Below are positions 59,117-64,000 of a DNA stretch of 64,000 nucleotides, piece by piece. The notes under the pieces were generated by a model. That model had not been told where the DNA came from. It saw only the letters and a program-made list of their open reading frames with translations, and searched no databases. Position numbers and translations under genes: made by a program. Source of the DNA: Streptomyces meridianus (lineage in GTDB: Bacteria > Actinomycetota > Actinomycetes > Streptomycetales > Streptomycetaceae); the NCBI RefSeq assembly GCF_023703325.1, contig NZ_JAMQGM010000012.1, forward strand, positions 1-64,000. Reading direction: 5' to 3'. Position 1 is the stretch's first letter. Every line of letters starts with the position of its first letter.

Positions 59117-60244
59117 ATGACTGACGCCCCCCGTCGTACCGCCCTGGACGCCCTGCACCGCGGCCTCGGCGCGACCATGACCGACTTCGCCGGCTGGGAC
59201 ATGCCGCTGCGCTACGCCAGCGAGCGCGAGGAGCATGTGGCCGTGCGCACCCGGGCCGGCCTCTTCGACCTGTCCCACATGGGTGAGATCACGGTGACCG
59301 GCGCTCAGGCGGGCGGCCTGCTCGACCACGCGCTCGTCGGGAACCTCGGCGCCCTGGCCGTGGGCCGGGCGCGGTACACGATGATCTGCGAGGAATCCGG
59401 CGGCATCCTCGACGACCTGATCGTCTACCGGCTCGGCGAGTCGGAGTACATGGTCGTTGCGAACGCCTCGAACGCGCTGGTCGTGCTGGACGCGCTGACC
59501 GAGCGCGCCGCGGGGTTCGACGCCGAGGTGCGCGACGACCGGGACGCGTACGCGCTGCTGGCCGTCCAGGGCCCGGCGTCCTCCGCCATCCTGAAGAGCG
59601 TGACCGATGCCGATCTGGACGCTCTGAAGTACTACGCGGGGCTGCCCGGCACGGTGGCCGGGGTGTCCGCGCTGATCGCCCGCACCGGGTACACCGGGGA
59701 GGACGGCTTCGAGCTGTTCGTGGCCCCGGCGGACGCGGAGAAGCTGTGGCAGGCGCTGACCGACGCGGGCCGGGACGCCGGGCTCGTCCCCTGCGGTCTG
59801 TCCTGCCGCGACACCCTCCGGCTGGAGGCGGGGATGCCGCTGTACGGGCACGAGCTCTCCACCTCCCTCACTCCCTTCGACGCGGGCCTCGGACGGGTCG
59901 TGAAGTTCGAGAAGCCGGGCAACGAGGGCCGGTTCGTCGGCCGCGAGGCGCTCGAGGCGGCCGCAGCGCGCGCCGAGCAGGCCCCGCCGCGCAAGCTGGT
60001 CGGGCTGGTCGCCGAGGGTCGCCGGGTGCCGCGGGCCGGTTTCTCCGTCGTCTCCGCCGACGGCACCGTCATCGGCGAGGTCACCTCGGGCGCGCCGTCG
60101 CCGACGCTGGGCAAGCCGATCGCCATGGCCTACGTCGACGCGGCGTACGCGGAACCCGGCACGGCCGGGGTCGCGGTGGACATCCGGGGCAGCCGCGAGC
60201 CTTACGAGGTCGTGGCCCTGCCGTTCTACAAGCGGGAGCGCTGA
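59117..60244 (+). CDS. gcvT: Glycine cleavage system T protein (aminomethyltransferase)
   Basis: The 375-aa T protein transfers the aminomethyl group from the H-protein lipoyl arm to tetrahydrofolate, releasing ammonia. The N-terminal [31 protein letters not shown] and folate-site motif [14 protein letters not shown] are conserved. [17 protein letters not shown] follows. ATG 59117 ([10 protein letters not shown]) follows CGGAG; an in-frame ATG at 59099 lies 18 bases earlier. It is the first gene of the riboswitch-controlled operon; gcvP and lpd are elsewhere. Confidence 0.93.
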   Translation: MTDAPRRTALDALHRGLGATMTDFAGWDMPLRYASEREEHVAVRTRAGLFDLSHMGEITVTGAQAGGLLDHALVGNLGALAVGRARYTMICEESGGILDDLIVYRLGESEYMVVANASNALVVLDALTERAAGFDAEVRDDRDAYALLAVQGPASSAILKSVTDADLDALKYYAGLPGTVAGVSALIARTGYTGEDGFELFVAPADAEKLWQALTDAGRDAGLVPCGLSCRDTLRLEAGMPLYGHELSTSLTPFDAGLGRVVKFEKPGNEGRFVGREALEAAAARAEQAPPRKLVGLVAEGRRVPRAGFSVVSADGTVIGEVTSGAPSPTLGKPIAMAYVDAAYAEPGTAGVAVDIRGSREPYEVVALPFYKRER

Positions 60245-60332
60245 CCGCCCGGCTGTCCCTGCGGGCAGCGGCCGTCCCACCTGTCAAGACCATGTGTACG
60301 AGCACCCCCTCGCATCCAGGAGAATTCAGGTC

Positions 60333-60710
60333 ATGAGCAACCCCCAGCAGCTGCGCTACAGCAAGGAGCACGAGTGGCTCACCGCCCCGGAGGCGGGCGT
60401 GTCCACCGTGGGTATCACCTCCCACGCCGCTGACGCCCTCGGCGACGTGGTCTTCGTCCAGCTCCCGGAGGTGGGCGACACGGTCACCGCGGGCGAGACC
60501 TGCGGCGAGCTGGAGTCGACCAAGTCGGTCAGCGACCTGTACGCGCCGGTGTCCGGTGAGATCACGGAGATCAACCAGGACGTCGTGGACGACCCGTCGC
60601 TGGTGAACTCCGCCCCCTTCGAGGGCGGCTGGCTGTTCAAGGTCAAGGCGACCGACGAGCCGGCGGACCTGCTGTCCGCCGACGAGTACACCGCCTTCAC
60701 CGGTAACTGA
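60333..60710 (+). CDS. gcvH: Glycine cleavage system H protein
   Basis: The 125-aa lipoyl carrier shuttles the aminomethyl intermediate between P, T and L proteins. The lipoyl lysine lies in [14 protein letters not shown]. The start YSKEHEWLT and [21 protein letters not shown] are typical. AGGAGA upstream of ATG 60333 sets the start. It is 88 bp after gcvT and 27 bp before glyA. Confidence 0.94.
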   Translation: MSNPQQLRYSKEHEWLTAPEAGVSTVGITSHAADALGDVVFVQLPEVGDTVTAGETCGELESTKSVSDLYAPVSGEITEINQDVVDDPSLVNSAPFEGGWLFKVKATDEPADLLSADEYTAFTGN

Positions 60711-60737
60711 CCCTCGCCACCACGACGGGAAGACCCG

Positions 60738-62003
60738 ATGTCACTTCTCAACTCCTCCCTTCACGAGTTCGACCCGGACGTCGCCGCCGCCGTCGACGCC
60801 GAGCTCGAACGCCAGCAGACCACGCTCGAGATGATCGCGTCCGAGAACTTCGCGCCGGTCTCGGTCCTCGAGGCGCAGGGCTCGGTGCTGACGAACAAGT
60901 ACGCCGAGGGCTACCCGGGCCGCCGCTACTACGGCGGCTGCGAGCACGTCGACGTCGTCGAGCAGCTCGCCATCGACCGGATCAAGGCGCTCTTCGGCGC
61001 CGAGCACGCGAACGTCCAGCCGCACTCCGGCGCGCAGGCGAACGCGGCGGCGATGTTCGCCCTGCTCTCCCCCGGGGACACCATCCTGGGTCTGAACCTC
61101 GCCCACGGCGGGCACCTGACCCACGGCATGAAGATCAACTTCTCCGGCAAGCTCTACAACGTGGCGGCCTACCACGTCGACGAGAAGACCAGCCGGGTCG
61201 ACATGGACGAGGTCGAGCGCCTCGCCAAGGAGCACCGGCCGAAGCTCATCGTCGCCGGCTGGTCCGCCTACCCGCGTCAGCTCGACTTCGCGGCCTTCCG
61301 GCGGATCGCCGACGAGGTCGGCGCCTACCTGATGGTGGACATGGCGCACTTCGCGGGCCTGGTGGCCGCGGGTCTGCACCCCAATCCGGTGCCGCACGCC
61401 CACGTCGTCACCACCACCACCCACAAGACGCTGGGCGGTCCGCGCGGTGGCGTGATCCTCACCACTGCGGACCTGGCCAAGAAGATCAACTCTGCGGTCT
61501 TCCCCGGTCAGCAGGGCGGCCCGCTGGAGCACGTGATCGCCGCAAAGGCCGTGGCCTTCAAGATGGCCGCCACGGACCAGTTCAAGGAGCGCCAGCAGCG
61601 CACCCTCGAGGGCGCCAGGATCCTCGCCGAGCGCCTGACCCGGTCGGACGCCACCGAGGCGGGGATCTCGGTGCTGTCCGGAGGCACCGAGGTCCATCTG
61701 GTGCTGGTCGACCTGCGCAACTCCGAGCTGGACGGGCAGCAGGCGGAGGACCGGCTCCACGAGGTCGGCATCACGGTCAACCGCAACGCCATCCCGAACG
61801 ACCCGCGGCCCCCGATGGTCACCTCGGGTCTGCGGATCGGTACGCCGGCCCTGGCCACGCGCGGTTTCCAGGCCGGCGATTTCCGCGAGGTCGCGGACGT
61901 CATCGCCGAGGCGCTCAAGCCGTCCTACGACGCCGAGGCGCTCAAGGCGCGGGTGACCGCCCTGGCGGAGAAGCACCCGCTGTACCCGGACCTGAAGAAG
62001 TGA
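60738..62003 (+). CDS. glyA: Serine hydroxymethyltransferase GlyA
   Basis: The 421-aa PLP enzyme interconverts serine and glycine with tetrahydrofolate. The PLP lysine is in [36 protein letters not shown] and [18 protein letters not shown] are the substrate-side blocks. It completes the gcvT-gcvH-glyA unit, so glycine can be turned into serine using the one-carbon unit produced by cleavage. A terminator follows. Confidence 0.95.
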   Translation: MSLLNSSLHEFDPDVAAAVDAELERQQTTLEMIASENFAPVSVLEAQGSVLTNKYAEGYPGRRYYGGCEHVDVVEQLAIDRIKALFGAEHANVQPHSGAQANAAAMFALLSPGDTILGLNLAHGGHLTHGMKINFSGKLYNVAAYHVDEKTSRVDMDEVERLAKEHRPKLIVAGWSAYPRQLDFAAFRRIADEVGAYLMVDMAHFAGLVAAGLHPNPVPHAHVVTTTTHKTLGGPRGGVILTTADLAKKINSAVFPGQQGGPLEHVIAAKAVAFKMAATDQFKERQQRTLEGARILAERLTRSDATEAGISVLSGGTEVHLVLVDLRNSELDGQQAEDRLHEVGITVNRNAIPNDPRPPMVTSGLRIGTPALATRGFQAGDFREVADVIAEALKPSYDAEALKARVTALAEKHPLYPDLKK

Positions 62004-62025
62004 GCGGGCGCAGCACGTAGTCAGA

Positions 62026-62090
62026 AGGCGATCGCGGGGTATCCGCGCAACGGACGCACCCGGTCCGGCCGGGCCGCCCCGCGATCGCCT
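62026..62090 (+). terminator. Terminator after glyA
   Basis: AGGCGATCGCGGGG is repeated exactly in inverted orientation 37 nt later, and the loop contains a smaller CCGG-rich hairpin. It begins 22 bp beyond the glyA stop. Confidence 0.7.
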
Positions 62091-62141
62091 CCGCCGGCGA
62101 GGGCCGGGCCGGTGGCCTGCCGTCGCGCACCGCGGCGCCGG

Positions 62142-62204
62142 CACCACCCGCACCACCCGCACCACCCGCACCACCCGCACCACCCGCACCACCCGCACCA
62201 CCCG
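62142..62204. repeat. Seven tandem copies of a 9-bp repeat
   Basis: CACCACCCG is repeated seven times without error (63 bp). It lies between the glyA terminator and the sdaA ribosome site, 26 bp before the sdaA ATG. It is outside any real ORF, so copy number can change without frame damage. Confidence 0.9.
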
Positions 62205-62229
62205 CGAGCAGACAAGGAAGTCCGCCCCG

Positions 62230-63612
<1,383 letters not shown>

Positions 63613-63703
63613 TGACCGACCCGTCCCCCTTGCTCCGCCCCTTCCGCAGGACCGAGGGGGGAACGCGGTGCGAACCCGCGCCAGGGACCGCGGCCGGGCG
63701 GGA

Positions 63704-63723
63704 CCCGACATCCGAAAGTCGGG
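63704..63723 (+). terminator. Possible sdaA terminator
   Basis: CCCGAC pairs with GTCGGG around an 8-nt loop, 91 bp after the sdaA stop and before the next gene. It is short and has no T-run. Confidence 0.35.
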
Positions 63724-63801
63724 CACCGGGCAGCGTGAGGCGCCGATCATCGGGCAGAAACACAGGCACGGGTACGACGAGAGCCAACGGGGTGACTGTG
63801 C

Positions 63802-64000
63802 GTGACAACTTCCGGCACGGAGGACGGGTCGTCCGACGACCTGGGCTCGGAGGTCACGGCCCACCCGGACAGCGTCGCCCACGCCCGGAGTCTGCTCCAG
63901 GACTTCCTGGCGGCGCAGCCCCGGCCCGTCGGTGAACAAGCAGCGATCGACCTCCTGCTGATCGTGTCCGAACTGGTGACGAACGCGATCCGGCACGGGG
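63802..64000 (+). CDS. HATPase-type anti-sigma/serine kinase-like protein, cut by the window end
   Basis: GTG 63802 opens a frame that runs to the window end (66 codons). After a Ser/Asp-rich N-terminus, [16 protein letters not shown] leads to [14 protein letters not shown], the N-box of GHKL ATPases. The pattern matches the many small anti-sigma-factor-like kinases (RsbW/SpoIIAB class) of Streptomyces. Only the first part is seen, so domain completeness cannot be judged. GGGGTGA lies just upstream. Confidence 0.75.
   Translation, partial: MTTSGTEDGSSDDLGSEVTAHPDSVAHARSLLQDFLAAQPRPVGEQAAIDLLLIVSELVTNAIRHG

Noticed and set aside
62142..62204. CRISPR-like repeat array
   Set aside because: The repeats are 9 bp, directly adjacent and have no spacers; this is a simple tandem repeat.
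63664..63690. tRNA-like T-arm sequence (GGTGCGAACCCGCG)
   Set aside because: No acceptor, D or anticodon arms can be folded around it.

Overview
The window looks like core-chromosome sequence from a Streptomyces (high-GC actinomycete). The DNA is very GC-rich, codon third positions are strongly G/C, GTG starts are common, and the gene order is, as I recall it, colinear with the S. coelicolor segment around SCO5469-SCO5536. That comparison is from memory and was not run. I found no prophage, conjugative element, secondary-metabolite cluster or CRISPR array. The accessory features are small: a toxin-antitoxin pair, a 62-bp MITE-like element, a Uma2 nuclease-like gene and one frameshifted gene.

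Layout. 1-2100: accB-accE, the carboxyltransferase and epsilon subunits of acyl-CoA carboxylase, read leftward. 2100-3900: a YceI-family gene with its own promoter and likely operator, and a secreted protein with M15-like zinc ligands. 4000-8340: cimA, ilvE and leuB (isoleucine, leucine and valine synthesis), with a terminator hairpin in the cimA leader. 8490-12980: a 43-aa protein, then pruA and proline dehydrogenase with a divergent PucR-type regulator (proline to glutamate). 13100-19400: Uma2, serA, then ilvB-ilvN-ilvC behind a classical leader-peptide attenuator. 19436-22400: a membrane PAS-GGDEF-EAL protein. 22684-29050: a frameshifted hydroxyacid dehydrogenase, an aldo/keto reductase, a PQQ-type sugar dehydrogenase lipoprotein, a GNAT and an MMPL transporter. 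29300-32880: gatC-gatA-(80-aa protein)-gatB. 32956-37470: a second GGDEF-EAL protein (RmdB-like) and ligA. 37500-41300: a core MetE-like protein, SDR, LOG-family, VOC and GNAT proteins. 41390-42240: the toxin-antitoxin pair with a perfect 22-bp operator. 42230-45440: mnmA, a Tat-exported amidase and a cysteine desulfurase, which probably supplies sulfur to MnmA. 45536-49390: an alpha/beta hydrolase, a Pro-rich membrane protein, a thioesterase-like protein and a TRIC-type channel. 49432-55660: a complete peptide ABC importer. 55950-58680: two SseB-like proteins, the MITE and a P-loop ATPase. 58858-63612: a tandem glycine riboswitch followed by gcvT-gcvH-glyA and sdaA. 63802-end: the start of an HATPase-type anti-sigma-like kinase.

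The main theme is amino-acid metabolism with RNA-level control. There are two transcription-attenuation leaders (ilvB, well supported; cimA, proposed here) and one tandem riboswitch (gcvT). Glycine, serine and one-carbon flow is linked from serA through glyA and gcvTH to sdaA. Two c-di-GMP proteins with complementary motif damage sit about 10 kb apart. The items most worth following up are the toxin-antitoxin promoter/operator, the cimA Ile-codon leader, the hairpin covering the TRIC-gene start, and the two indels in the hydroxyacid dehydrogenase.
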